Positions 45,062 to 60,000 of a stretch of DNA of 64,000 nt are shown in pieces; the first letter of the stretch is position 1; the number at the start of each line of letters is the position of its first letter. The DNA lies in NCBI GenBank assembly GCA_947568835.1, contig OX387611.1, positions 6,390,001 through 6,454,000 of the forward strand, read 5' to 3'. This stretch comes from Protonemura montana (lineage: Eukaryota; Arthropoda; Insecta; Plecoptera; Nemouridae). The notes under the pieces are model-generated. The model was not told where the DNA came from. It was given only the letters and a program-made list of their open reading frames with translations, and ran no database searches. Made by a program: the position numbers and the translations under genes.

Positions 45062-48000
45062 ATGGAAAGCGATCTCAGGTAAGATTAGGTATTTATTAGG
45101 AACGCTCATAACCTCTCAAAAATCGGTTAATTTAAATATCTGAGTTCGAGTTCCTGTCCAACTACCAATTTGTGAGAGGTTAATAGTGTTTATAAAAGTA
45201 AAATACTGTTCGAATTGCGTTGATATTGATGAAGTATATTCGTTTTTGCGATATTAATTCAACGTAGAACAAAGAAACCCGTCGTTTATTTGTGTTATTT
45301 AATTAATTCCCAAACAAAGGTTCGTGTGTGTGTATTTAGAGATTCCGTGTTGATCTCTTTTTGCAGATTTGCCAAACCAAAAGTTGGTCATGAAAATTGT
45401 ATTTTTAGAATTTAATTGTTTTATCCTTCGTGATGAGATTACCTTGAGATTAACAAAATACACGTGTCTAGGGTAGTTGAAAGAATACCGGTGGTTGCCT
45501 GTAACAATATTTATCTCTAGGTAGGATATCAATTATGTCACTAGTCTATGTTTAAAACTAATGACAGTTATAAAAAAAAAGGCATTTATGGTTTTGGTAA
45601 ACATGTGGAACGGTATTATAAGTGATCCTAATAATAAAATACTTAGTGCAATGCAAGTAAATGCAATTTAAAAAAGATTTTACATGTGTTACTTCAAAAA
45701 TACCGTACAGACAATTTATGCAAGGTTTAATTTTATTTTTAAATATTTAATGATATGTTGAAAGGTTCAATATAAGATGATTAAACAAAGAACACAAAAA
45801 AGACGAGAATTGGCATTAAAATGTGTGTGATTTTGTTTTAATGAAAGACACTGCTGTGACACATCAAATATTTTAACTGTCAATATTTTCGTTTCGTGCT
45901 AATTTCTATTTAAAAAATTTGAACACTGCAGAGTTTAAATTATTCGGCCACTTTTTGAACTAAAAAATAAGATATTGTCAGACAAAACCGTTACGTTTTT
46001 CCATACCACAGATCATTCCCTTTTTAAAACTTTATTTACATAGTTATTAAATGACTTGAGAATACCAAATCCTGTTTTTGAACTGAATTTCATCCCAAGT
46101 TTCGCCTGATGTTTGTAAAATCGTACTTAAGTCCAGGAAATGAGGGCCATAATTGTATTACAATCTCCGTTTCTCCGTTTCTTTTGTGTGATAAGCATTT
46201 AACCACGCAAACATTTATAGATAAAGTGTTATCTCTGAATAAACAGAGCTGCTAAGATATCTCTGGTTCATGTTGCAAGCGTGCAAAGGTACCTAGAGTT
46301 TAAATGAATGATATATTTGAAAAGCGTCTTGACCAGGGTAATTCTGACCGTTAAAATCTAAAGTACATTTTACTTTAAGAATCGGTTTTTTTCAGTAGCT
46401 CGTTAAGAAATAAACAGACAGTTAACAAATAAATTTATCTTCTCATTGGATGTTGCTAAGCAAATAAAAAATTAACAGACCGTTAGCTATTTAACGGACC
46501 ACCGGAAAACTGAGTCCAAGAAGAAAACTGGGATAAAACAAATTACAATATATATATGTTACGATTTTGGTTTTTAGACTCATGTCTATTTTATCCGACG
46601 TAATTGCAGTCGTTTTAATTGAAAATTTTCAAAATGGGGTTTTTTAATTAAAATAAAATCGTTTTTTTTTTTAGGTTTTGTTAAAAATCCCAAAACTTCA
46701 GGCAAAATTGTCGATTTTACAATAAAAATTCAATTTTTTGTTTAACTTTGACACTTAATAATTTTCATCTCAGCGGACAAAAATATTTACTTTTTGTGTT
46801 TAGATCTTTAACGCTACACCTTTACAAATTTAGACCAAGCTCTGTTGACATCTCTGTGAGCCAGCGTCAGGCAAGGTGCCATTTACACATGTTTACTTTA
46901 GCTAGCATCGGTGGGTGCTCTGAAGGTCAAGTCTCATTCTTAGAGTGAAATGTAGTATAGGAATGCTACTCGCGCCAGAACAAGACGACTAACATTTACT
47001 GAGATAAGAAAAATTACTCTATCTCTGTTGTATCTATCTTTTATCTTGTCTCTATCTCTCTTGTACATTCTGTTGCGAGTTCAGACGACAGCTGACGTCA
47101 TATTACTAGGTTAAGTTTTCTAGCACTGGATTCCCCCCCCCCCCCCCCCCCCCCCCGTCATAGGCTGGATCCTATACTCTATCCAGGTTATTTGAGATCA
47201 GCTGACTGGATCCTATGCTCTATCCAGGTTATTTGAGATCAGCTGGCTGAATCCTATGCTCTATCCAGGTTATTTGAGATCAGCTGGCTGGATCCTATGC
47301 TCTATCCAGGTTATTTAAGATTAGTGATCCGATCCCATGTGGCTACTGATAGTTATTCTCAAATTAAAACTCATTCCACTAAAGAACTGAAACCAGCAAG
47401 CGATGGATGGAAGGAGAGTCTCCAGCCGGGACCTCCCAATTGCCAATATTTGTGTCACTGCCATTTCTGTCGGGTCAAAAGTTCAGCGTTTATTCCATTT
47501 AATTTTTATAAAAAAAAACTTATCTCTGCTAAGTGTTGCTTCTTTGTGTTTTTCTTTCGAATTTCAATATAGTCGATTTCAATATCGAAGATGATTGAAC
47601 GACTATTTATTGATCGTATCTTGATTATGTGTTGCACAAGTCTAACGGTCAACGTACATACTTAGAGATGGTTGATTCACTGGGTCAAAAGAATCTGCCA
47701 AGCCGCTCATAAATTCCTTAACACCCCAAGGAAGTTGCTTATGGCGTTTACGACTGACTTGCACCAGGGCAGGTTTGAAACTTGCTCGATAACGAAATGC
47801 TCTCCACCGGGTTTGCACCAGCTCCGAGCGAGAGCGCTCCCACCCGAACACGTGATCACCAGCTGTCAGTGCATTCATTTGTTTTCCAATTGCACTGTCA
47901 AAATTCTTGGAGCAAGAAAAGTGCACCGGGAGTGACCCGAGAGCGAGCAACTCTTCTAGTCAAACACGTTAAAGTTGCACTGGGACAGAGTCACATGCCC

Positions 48001-51000
48001 AGTCGAACACGTGAAAGTTGCACTGGGGTAGAGTCACATGCCCAGTTGAACACGTGAAAGTTGTACTGGGGCAGAGTCACATGCCCAGTCGAACACGTGA
48101 AAGTTGCACTGGGGCAGAGTCACATGCCCAGTCGAACACGTGAAAGTTGCACTGGAGCAGAGTCACATGCCCAGTCGAACACGTGAAAGTTGCACTGGGA
48201 CAGAGTCACATGCCCAGTCGAACACGTGAAAGTTGCACTGGGGTAGAGTCACTTGCCCAGTCGAACACGTGAAAGTTGCACTGGGGCAGAGTCACATGCC
48301 CAGTCGAATACGTGAAAGTTGCACTGACGCAGAGTCACATGCCCAGTCAAACACGTTAAAGTTGCACTGGGACAGAGTCACATGCCCAGTCGAACACGTG
48401 AAAGTTGCACTGGGGCAGAGTCACATGCCCAGTTGAACACGTGAAAGTTGTACTGGGGCAGAGTCACATGCCCAGTCGAACACGTGAAAGTTGCACTGGG
48501 GCAGAGTCACATGCCCAGTCGAACACGTGAAAGTTGCACTGGAGCAGAGTCACATGCCCAGTCGAACACGTGAAAGTTGCACTTGGGTAGAGTCACTTGC
48601 CCAGTCGAACACGTGAAAGTTGCACTGGGGCAGAGTCACATGCCCAGTCGAATACGTGAAAGTTGCACTGACGCAGAGTCACATGCCCAGTCGAACACGT
48701 GAAAGTTGCACTGGGACAGAGTCACATGCCCAGTCGAACACGTGAAAGTTGCACTGGGGCAGAGTCACATGCCCAGTCGAACACGTGAAAGTTGCACTGG
48801 TACAGAGTCACATGCCCAGTCGAACACGTGAAAGTTGCACTGGGACAGAGTCACATGCCCAGTCGAACACGTGAAAGTTGCACTGGGGCAGAGTCACATG
48901 CCCAGTCGAACACGTGAAAGTTGCACTGGGACAGAGTCACATGCCCAGTCGAACACGTGAAAGTTGCACTGGGACAGAGTCACATGCCCAGTCAAACACG
49001 TGAAAGTTGCACTGAGGTAGAGTCACATGCCCAGTCGAACACGTGAAAGTTGCACTGGGGCAGAGTCACATGCCCAGTCGAACACGTGAAAGTTGCACTG
49101 GGGTAGAGTCACTTGCCCATGTTATATGGCAGCCAGTCGAAAATGCCATTTCACTTCCTTGCCTAAAAGATCCCAACATATAAACGCCTCCGTTTAAAAA
49201 TGGAGATTTACGTTAAGATCTTGGTTTTTGATTTTTGTTTTTTTGATTTGCCCAAATTTTAACGATAAAGATGAAGAAAAGTAATTTTTATAAGAAAATT
49301 TTATTTGAAGGCGGCTGTAGAAATGAAAACATTTACAAGAAGGTACATTTTTATTTAAAATAAATTGAACCGTGCGTCTGAGACTGTAGTTTGGCCTTTG
49401 ATTGATAAAATTAGAACAAGGCATAAATGTGCCAAGTTTAATTGGCTTCACTAATTTGCTGATGAGCATCTAATAATAGATAAATTAATAGTAAACAAAC
49501 ATTTCATTGCAGGCAAAGATGATGTGATAAAGTTATTGAATTTGTATTCAGAATTTGATTGATTGATTTGTAGTGTTGAACGACGGCATCATTTTGACAG
49601 AGAACGCTGTGGCACAGGTCCTATAGCGAATTGGTACATTAGTGAATAAGGATGTCAATGTTTAAAACCCTAAGTTAGTCTAGAAAGGAGGAAGGAAACC
49701 CTAATGCCGGTACGTTCCCAACTTTTGTCGAAAAGCATCAAGGGGACCATCTTCTTTGGTCACCCATGCCATTCCCGATTCAGCACAGTGTCGCTTAACT
49801 TCGGTTATCTTATGAGAACCATTGTCCGTCCACGTTCTGCTACCTGGAGAAAGTTGTTACAATATTAAAATCATTTAGCTAGATGTAAATTACTGATTAT
49901 TTATTAATAACTCGTTCTTATTTCGCGAAAACTATTTTGATTTTGTATGCCTATTTTGTGCGAAAAACCACTTGCAAATTAGTTTGCATACCATGCTAAC
50001 GCAGAAGCTAATCTAATTCGTCTTGCAGTCCCATATTATCATCGACCTGGCATTGACGTCATAGATTCATGTACCTGTCTTCACGTTTTCCTGTTCAAAC
50101 CTGCCTACCTCAAGCTAGCCATGACATCTGAACTTCTTCCCAGTCGTCTATAGCAATATCATGCATGGTGAAGACCAGACAGTGCTGTAGGTCGAGGTCT
50201 TATCGTCATTCTCAGCTAGCTAAAAGCTCTTTGAAGGTTACTAGCGGAAAAGAAACGAATAGGTCAAATTTCCCACACGGTTAAAAAGCCACGGACTTAA
50301 TTTTGAAAGCATGATTGCATTGGGTTTATAAGTTAAGTGATACCAACGTTAAGGATGAACTGTTTTTGCGAAAAGTAGAGGGCGCCAAAAGGTGGAGTCG
50401 CCGTCGTTTTGACTGTGAAGAAAATGTAATTTCGTTATTTCTCAGAAATGATTTAAAATTTACGACTGGTTTTCGCTCAATCATGCTGAAGTTATGCTAA
50501 ACTCAACTATTATTATGCATGTATCGATATTTCGAGTAATAATTATTTGTTTTGCTCGTTTGCTCAGAAGAAAGTTAAAAATTAACGCTGGGACTCTATG
50601 CTTTACCTACAGACCCAATTCTAACCAACACACCATCCAAGGGGTTTTGTCAAGATCGGTGGACTGAGCACACGCGTGCGGACTTCCGCGTAACCGGTTT
50701 GCAAACACCAAGGGCCCTGTGACCCTCTGCAGAAAGGTCACGATCGACAAAATGTTGACTGGTAGTTCATGTAGACGGCACGGTCGGACTCCAGCCAATC
50801 TCAGAAATAAGGATAAGTTCAAAGCTAACTCCAGTTCAAGGCATGGCTTGCCAAACGTTTTAAAGCTTGCAGTCCATGCTGTTGTCCAGCTCAAGACATG
50901 GCTTGCCAAACAAAGCTCGCAGCCCATGCTGTTGTCCAGCTCAAGGCACGGCTTGCCAAACAAAGCTTGCAGCCCATGCTGTTGTCCAGCTCAAGGCATG

Positions 51001-54000
51001 GCTTGCCAAACAAAGCTTGCAGCTCATGCTGTTGTCCAGTTCAAGACATGGCTTGTCAAACAAAGCTTGCAGTCCATGCTGTTGTCCAGCTCAAGACATG
51101 GCTTGCCAAACAAAGCTTGCAGTCCATGCTGTTGTCCAGCTCAAGACATGGCTTGCCAAACAAAGCTTGCAGCCTATGCTGTTATCCAGCTCAAGGCATG
51201 GCTTGCCAAACAAAGCTTGCAGTCCATGCTATTGTCCAGCTCAAGACATGGCTTGCCAAACAAAGCTTGCAGCCCATGCTGTTGTCCAGCTCAAGGCACG
51301 GCTTGCCAAACAAAGCTTGCAGCCCATGCTGCTGTCCAGCTCAAGGCACGGCTTGCCAAACGTTTCAAAGCTTGTAGCCCTAAATAACGGTTAAAAAATG
51401 ACAATACCATGAGCTATAGAAACGTGTAATGTGGTCATCGGAATACAATTACATCATGAGATAAACTATGTACTGTGTTCTTTGTAACTATGCTTGATTC
51501 GCAGAAATGCTAGCATTGAAACGCCGTGGTAACCGCCTAGTAACCGCTACTACAATCTCTGGTGTCTGCAAGGCAATCTTAATTCAAATCACTTTCCAGT
51601 TGACCTAGACGACCTTCAAATGTGTCTTAAACTCTTACAAGGTCCACGCTCTTCCTCTTTCTCACCTTCAATCAGTCTGTTTGCAGTGATTTTCTGCGAA
51701 ATGACCGTTGTTTTTGGCCATGGTCTCATTTAACTAGGAAATACATTGGTTGAATTTTAGCTGGAAGTTAAAGTTGGCACTTTCATTTGATTTTGCTTAC
51801 CTACGAAAACTAAATACTTTTGGTAAGTCAAAATTTTTAAAAGTGCCATGCACACAGCTTCCTATCTGTCTTAGGGTGAGATTGTCATGTTGAACCTACA
51901 TACATGTAATACGTCTGAGATCGAATCGGCCCTTGATATCACCGAAGTTAAGCAACACCGCCCTTGTTCATGTATTGGATGGGTTACCGTCATGCAAATT
52001 ATCAGTTCTCTTCGAGAGAGAGGCTGGAGGGATGACAGTTAGAACAGCAACTTAATTCGCGTTGCTTATCAACCTCTCGACAGCATGGATTTGTGGAGGA
52101 ATCCTGCTGTTCGAGTTGTACCGTCGTTCGGGAGGGACGTTAAGCCAAGTGATCCCCTTGGTGCTCTTCGACAGGAGTAGGCTACGTGCTGGCACCGGGT
52201 TTCCCCTCCTCCCTTCTTGGCTTGGTTAGGTTCATCATCATCCTCATCCACTCACTCACCGACGCCATTAGACCAGTGCCGCATGGCCAGTTGTCAAAAC
52301 AATGCGTCGCTTATAACACCGACAACACTTGTTCACAGAAACGAGAATGGTGCGCTGATATCAGTGGACAAGGAGCTGGGTCCGCTGAGTCTGTCTCAGA
52401 CCAGCAACGGGTCGACGAAGAAAGATGAAGCTCTCGACGTCGATGACGACTCCTCGTCTTGGAGGGGCATTTACGCGCAGGTAACATCGTATGACACGCA
52501 TCGGTGTCACCGGATTCACTTTTGGCTCCCTGTCAAGTCATACTAGCTTTATCACTAGCCTGTCATTCACCGACAGCTAGTAGACTAGTGCCAAAAGGAC
52601 AGGAGCAGCCAACACAGTGTGTCAAAGGGACAAGGCTAAGCGGTGGCCGGTCCTTGGTGCTGTTGGACAGGAGCAGCCAACACAGTATTTCAAAGAGACA
52701 AGGCTAAGCGGTGGTCGGTCCTTGGTGCTGTTGGACAGGAGCAGCCAATACAGTGTGACAAAGAGACAAGAATAAGCGGTGGTCGGTTCTTGGTGCTGTT
52801 GAACAGGAGCCGCCAAGACAGTGTGTCAAAGAGACAAGGCTAAGTGGTGGCCAGTCCTTGGTGCTGTTGGACAGGAGCAGCCAACACAGTGTGACAAAGA
52901 GACAAGGCTAAGCGGTGGCCGGTCCTTGGTGCTGTTGGACAGGAGCAGGCAACACAGTGTGTCAAAAGGACAAGGCTAAGTGGTGGCCGGTCCTTGGTGC
53001 TGTTGGACAGGAGCAGCCAACACAGTGTGGCAAAGGGACAAGGCTCAGTGGTGGCCGGTCCTTCCAACGTAGTCACCAACGTAACAAAATGTCTGTAGTT
53101 ATCAAAATGCATCGTTAAACACATGCTTCTGACTGTTTTGCCTACTTTGCAGAGTCTGGTTGCCGGTGCTGTGTTCCTTCTCACGTGCGGCTGCGGCTTT
53201 CCTATTGGCTACTCGGCCATCTTGTTGCCTCAACTGCAAGTGGCAAATTCTACTCTTCCTACCACCGAAGACATGGGATCATGGATAGGTAAATAAGAGC
53301 TTCATATTTTGGAGATATAGTCGCTTAAACCTACCAAGTACTTAGCAACAATTTTCACCCAACTGCCCATGCTGTTGTTCAGTTCAAGACATGGCTTGCC
53401 AAACAAAGCTTGCAGCCCATGCTGTTGTCCAGCTCAGGACATGGCTTGCCAAACAAAGCTTGCAGTCCATGCTGTTGTCCAGCTCAAGACATGGCTTGCC
53501 AAACAAAGCTTGCAGTCCATGCTGTTGTCCAGCTCAAAGCATGGCTTGCCAAACAAAGCTTGCAGCCCATGCTGTTGTCCAGCTCAAGACATGGCTTGCC
53601 AAACAAAGCTTGCAGTCCATGCTGTTGTCCAGCTCAAGACATGGCTTGCCAAACAAAGCTTGCAGTCCATGCTGTTGTCCAGCTCAAAGCATGGCTTGCC
53701 AAACAAAGCTTGCAGCCCATGCTGTTGTCCAGCTCAAGACATGGCTTGCCAAACAAAGCTTGCAGTCCATGCTGTTGTCCAGCTCAAAGCATGGCTTGCC
53801 AAACAAAGCTTGCAGTCTATGCTGTTGTCCAGCTCAAGACATGGCTTGCCAAACAAAGCTTGCAGCTTATGCTGTTGTCCAGCTCAAGGCATGGCTTGCC
53901 AAACAATGCTTGCAGCTCATGCCGTTGTCCAGCTCAAAGCATGGCTTGCCAAACAAAGCTTGCAGCTCATGCCGTTGTCCAGCTCAAAGCATGGCTTGCC

Positions 54001-57000
54001 AAACAAAGCTTGCAGTCTATGCTGTTGTCCAGCTCAAGACATGGCTTGCTAAGCGTTTCAAAGCTTGCAACCCATGTTGTTAAATCACTTAAAGTGCATG
54101 CAACGCACCTGCAACACAACGCAAAACCTACAACGCAGAATCACAATCGCAGTCCATATAATACGTTGATACGACGCATCATTTGTCAACAATAATCACC
54201 GTTCCAGAGACTTACTTCCTTGACAGGAATAAATCAAACAACGACGTGCTCAAACCATTAAAAAAAAAAGCTAACAGCTTTAACCACTTCCTAGTTCGAC
54301 TCTTCCTGGTCCTAACTCAATAATGGTCACAGTGGCATCGCTGTGTCCCATTAGTAGATGACAGTCCGTATCAAAGGCATTACGTACATCGTGCTCGAAG
54401 TCAAATTGGACGAAACGTCCGAGCCATATTGAGGTCAACAATGGCTACACGTGACCACTGAAATAAACGTCGAACAGTGGCGGTGTGATGGTATTGTTGA
54501 TTGATTCGTAGGGGTTTCGCGGCTCACTGTTTTGATAACGGGTACTGTGGCGTTTTTGAATCAGTGGATGATGATAAACCTCATCTAAAGTCTAGCAGGA
54601 AAAAGGGAAATTCCGTTGACGGAAAGTAGTCTAATCTAGTCGACGAACACCCAGGGAACCGCCGGCTTATCGTCTCTTCCGAAGAACGGTAACAGGAGCA
54701 ATCTGCAAATCCACGCTGTCGAAAGGCAAAAAAGCAAGATCATCCCTCCAATCCCGCTCCCGTAAAGACTGGTTATGATGGTCACCCATCCAATACCTAC
54801 AAAAACGAGACATGGGACACGGGGTCAGGGTCCATGTTAAATAGAGTGCGATGGAACGCTGGCACGCTTCTTGGCACGCTACAAGCACAGCCATGGTGTG
54901 GTTCATACCCCACGACCTCCAGGCAAGGCTGGGACACGAGACATGGGACATGGGGGCAGGGTCCACGTTAGGCAGGGCGCGATGGGACAGGGTGGGTTCT
55001 TGGCACGCTGCAAGCACAGCCATGGTGTGGTTCATACCCCACGACCTCCAGGCAAGGCTGGGACACGAGACATGGGACATGGGGGCAGGATCCATGTTAG
55101 GCAGGGCGCGATGGGACAGGGTGGGTTCTTGGCACGCTGCAAGCACAGCCATGGTGTGGTTTATACCCCACGACCTCCAGGCTAGGCTGGGACACGAGAC
55201 ATGGGACATGGAGGCAGGATCCACGTTAGGCAGGGCGCGATGGGACAGGGTGGGTTCTTGGCACGCTGCAAGCACAGCCATGGTGTGGTTCATACCCCAC
55301 GACCTCCAGGCAAGGCTGGGACACGAGACTTGGGACATGGGGGCAGGGTCCACGTTAGGCAGGGTGCGATGGGACAGGGTGGGTTCTTGGCACGCTGCAA
55401 GCACAGCCATGGTGTGGTTCATACCCCAAGACCTCCAGGCAAGGCTGGGACACGAGACTTGGGACATGGGGGCAGGATCCACGTTAGGCAGGGTGCGATG
55501 GGACAGGGTGGGTTCTTGGCACGCTACAAGCACAGCCATGGTGTGGTTCATACCCCACGACCTCCAGGCAAGGCTGGGACACGAGACTTGGGACATGGGG
55601 GCAGGATCCACGTTAGGCAGGGTGCGATGGGACAGGGTGGGTTCTTGGCACGCTACAAGCACAGCCATGGTGTAGTTTAAAGTTATAACATTACGCCACT
55701 GTGACATTATATGACACACACGTGCTGTTTTGCATCTGTCTCCGCTTAAATGATTCAATCATCATTAACTTGTCGGCGTATTTCGGCGACAAGAAAATGT
55801 CTTGCACTTGAGCTGGTAGATTGATTCAGCATTGACTGTCAAGGGGGTTAGCATTTCAGTTGCGTTCTTGTTGTTATGATTGTGACCAATGACCGTGACA
55901 GTTTAGTCCTATGTTTAGTCGTTCCATGTTAATGTTTACATCATAGTTGCTGACCTCGGCATTGTGGGTTCGAATACCGCAGATCGTTGGCGCGGTTATC
56001 CTTTTAGTTGTGGCCCGCGTTTTTAACGTTTTTTGCACGTTTTGTCTTTTCGTTTCACCCACTCGTAACTATTACATTGTGATGAACTGTCCGATGCCGG
56101 GCACGGGTTACTTGTTTTAGATTGCCATGACAACCCTTGTTTCACCCACCCATTACTATTACATTGTGATGAACTGCCCGATGCCGGGCACGGGTTACTT
56201 GTTTTAGATTGCCAGGACAACCCTTGTTTCACCCACCCATTACTATTACATTGTGATGAACTGCCCGATGCTGGGCACGGGTTACTTGTTTTAGATTGCC
56301 ATGACAACCCTTGTTTCACCAACCCATTACTATTACATTGTGATGAACTGTCCGATGCTGGGCACGGGTTACTTGTTTTAGATTGCCATGACAACCCTTG
56401 TTTCACCAACCCATTACTATTACGTTGTGATGAACTGCCCGATGCCGGGCACGGGTTACTTGTTTTAGATTGCCATGACAACCCTTGTTTCACCCACCCA
56501 TTACTATTACATTGTGATGAACTGCCCGATGCCGGGCACGGGTTACTTGTTTTAGATTGCCATGTCAACCCTTGTTTCACCCACCCATTACTATTACATT
56601 TTGATGAACTGCCTGGGCACGGGTGACTTGTTTTAGATTGCCATGACAACCCTTGTTTCACCCACCCATTACTATTACATTTTGATGAACTGTCCGATGC
56701 CGGCCACGGGTTACTTGTTTTAGATTGCCATGACAACCCTAGTTTCACCCGTCCATTACCATTACATTGTGATGAACTGCCCGATGCCGGGCACGGGTTA
56801 CTTGTTTTCGATTGCCATGACAACCCTTGCTTCACCCACCCATTACTATTACATTGTGATGAACTGCCAGATGCCGGGCACAGGTTACTTGTTTTAGATT
56901 GCCATGACAACTCTTGTTTCACCCACACATTACTATAACATTGTGATGAACTGTCCGATGCCAGGCACTGGTTACTTGCTTAAGAATGCCGTGACAACCC

Positions 57001-60000
57001 TTGTTTCACCCTTGACTCGAGGTATTTTGGACCATTATTTTACTTATTTCATAAAAATGTTAGACCACTTCGGACCAACATTGACCATTTCATGATATTG
57101 GCCTCTAAAACCTGTGCTGTATATTGGAAACCATTACAATTTAATGTCAATTTTTTTTATTTTTTACGGACGTGATCATAAAAACCGACCTCTTTAAAGT
57201 ATTCAAGAAAATGGGTGCAATATTCCTTATATCCGTTCTTTTATCCTAGCTTTCAAACGCACATTTTCAAAAAAGAATCTTTCCCTTTGGTATGAGAACG
57301 TTTTCTTGAACGGTAGTTTAGTTTTTGTTGGCCGCAGAAACTCAATTTGTTCTTTGCTTTGAAACGGGTGCTTGAAAAATATATAAAAATTCGAAACAAG
57401 CACCCTGTCACGGAATGTCCAGCACAGAGGCGACGGCGAGTGTCCGCTCCTTTGCGTGGAGTGAAACAAGCGCCCTGTCACAGAATGTCCAGCACAGAGG
57501 CGACGGCGAGTGTCCGCTCCTTTGCGTGGAGCGAAACAAGCACCCTGTCACGGAATGTCCAGCACAGAGGCGACGGCGAGTGTCCGCTCCTTTGCGTGGA
57601 GTGAAACAAGCGCCCTGTCACAGAATGTCCAGCACAGAGGCGACGGCGAGTGTCCGCTCCTTTGCGTGGAGTGAAACAAGCACCCTGTCATGGAATGTCC
57701 AGCACAGAGGCGACGGCGAGTGTCTGCTCCTTTGCGTGGAGCGAAACAAGCACCCTGTCACGGAATGTCCAGCACAGAGGCGACGGCGAGTGTCCGCTCC
57801 TTTGCGTGGAGCGAAACAAGCATCCTGTCACGGAATGCCCAGCACAGAGGCGACGGCGAGTGTCCGCTCCTTTGCGTGGAGCGAAACAAGCACCCTGTCA
57901 CGGAATGTCCAGCACAGAGGCGACGGCGAGTGTCCGCTCCTTTGCGTGGAGCGAAACAAGCGCCCAGTCACGGAATGTCCAGCACAGAGGCGACGGCGAG
58001 TGTCCGCTCCTTTGCGTGGAGCGAAACAAGCACCCTGTCACGGAATGTCCAGCACAGAGGCGACGGCGAGTGTCCGCTCCTTTGCGTGGAGTGAAACAAG
58101 CGCCCTGTCACAGAATGTCCAGCACAGAGGCGACGGCGAGTGTCCGCTCCTTTGCGTGGAGTGAAACAAGCACCCTGTCATGGAATGTCCAGCACAGAGG
58201 CGACGGCGAGTGTCTGCTCCTTTGCGTGGAGCGAAACAAGCACCCTGTCACGGAATGTCCAGCACAGAGGCGACGGCGAGTGTCCGCTCCTTTGCGTGGA
58301 GCGAAACAAGCATCCTGTCACGGAATGCCCAGCACAGAGGCGACGGCGAGTGTCCGTTATTTTGCTACGGTTCAGGCGTCTTTCTATTCACGTAGGGGCT
58401 TAAATGAAATGACCAGCTCGGCCAAACGCCTCTCAAGACACGAAAGCATAAAGCTAGAGGCTCGAATCACCCCCAACGGAAGCCGAGATGAATTCATTCG
58501 GGTATCGAGGTCGACCCCATTGCCCGTGAATTACGACCCCGTCAATTCGCAATAGGACCACCCCACCACCTTCCAAATTCTTTTTCGCCCAACGCGTTCA
58601 CATCGATTCGCCTGCCGAATTTATCGTCCCATTGTCCAATATTGATGGCTCTATTTTATTGCACTTTTTTTTCGCTGACCGTACAACGTGATTAATCTCA
58701 CTTGGTGTCGATGAGAATTAGTTTTACTTTCGTTGTTTATGACTTGTTATTAATCTTCGGCGATCCACCTGTGATTTTTTTTCTCGTTTATGTTTTACCA
58801 TTTTTCCGATTCTTCCCGCTTCTCCTTTTATTAGATTGCCATGACAACCCTTGTTTCACCCACCCATTACTATAACATCATGATGAACTGCCCGATGCCG
58901 AACCCGGGTTACTTGTTTTTCAACCCTTTTCAAGGGTTTTTCAAAGTCTTTGGAGTATTTAACTGGCTGCCCCGGTGCGCCCCGGGTGTGCACCGGGGGC
59001 AGTTCGACTAGGCATGTGACTCTGCCCAGTGCAACTTTCACGTGTTCGACTGGGCATGTGACTCTGTCCCAGTGCAACTTTCACGTGTTCGACTGGGCAT
59101 GTGACTCTGCCCCAGTGCAACTTTCACGTGTTAAACTGGGCATGTGACTCTGCCCCAGTGCAACTTTCACGTGTTAAACTGGGCATGTGACTCTGCCCCA
59201 GTGCAACTTACACGTGTTCGACTGGGCATGTGACTCTGCCCCAGTGCAACTTTCACGTGTTAGACTGGGCATGTGACTCTGTCCCAGTGTAACTTTCACG
59301 TGTTTGACTGGGCATGTGACTCTGTCCCAGTGCAACTTTCACGCGTTCGACTGGGCATGTGACTCTGCCCCAGTGCAACTTTCACGTGTTCGACTGGGCA
59401 TGTGACTCTGCCTCAGTGCAACTTTCACGTGTTTGACTGGGCATGTGACTCTGTCCCAGTGCAACTTTCACGTGTTCGACTGGGCATGTGACTCTGTCCC
59501 AGTGCAACTTTCACGTGTTCGACTGGGCATGTGACTCTGTCCCAGTGCAACTTTCACGTGTTCGACTGGGCATGTGACTCTGCCCCAGTGCAACTTTCAC
59601 GTGTTCGACTGGGCATGTGACTCTGTCCCAGTGCAATTTTCACATATTTCACTGGGCATGTGACTCAGCCCCAGTGCAACCTTCACGTGTTCGACTGGGC
59701 ATGTGAATCTGCCCCAGTACAACTTTCACGTGTTCGACTGGGCATGTGACTCTGTCCCAGTGCAACTTTCACGTGTTCGATTGGGCATGTGACTCTGCCC
59801 CAGTACAACTTGCACGTGTTTGACTGGGCATGTGACTCTGCTCCAGTGCAACTTTCACGTGTTCGACTGGGCGTATGACTCTTTCCCAGTGCAACGTTCA
59901 ATAGCAGAGTTGCTCGCTCTCGGGTCACTGCCGGTGCATTCTTCTTGCTCCACAAATGTCGATGATCCAGTTAGAAACAAGCTAACGCACTGACAGCTAT

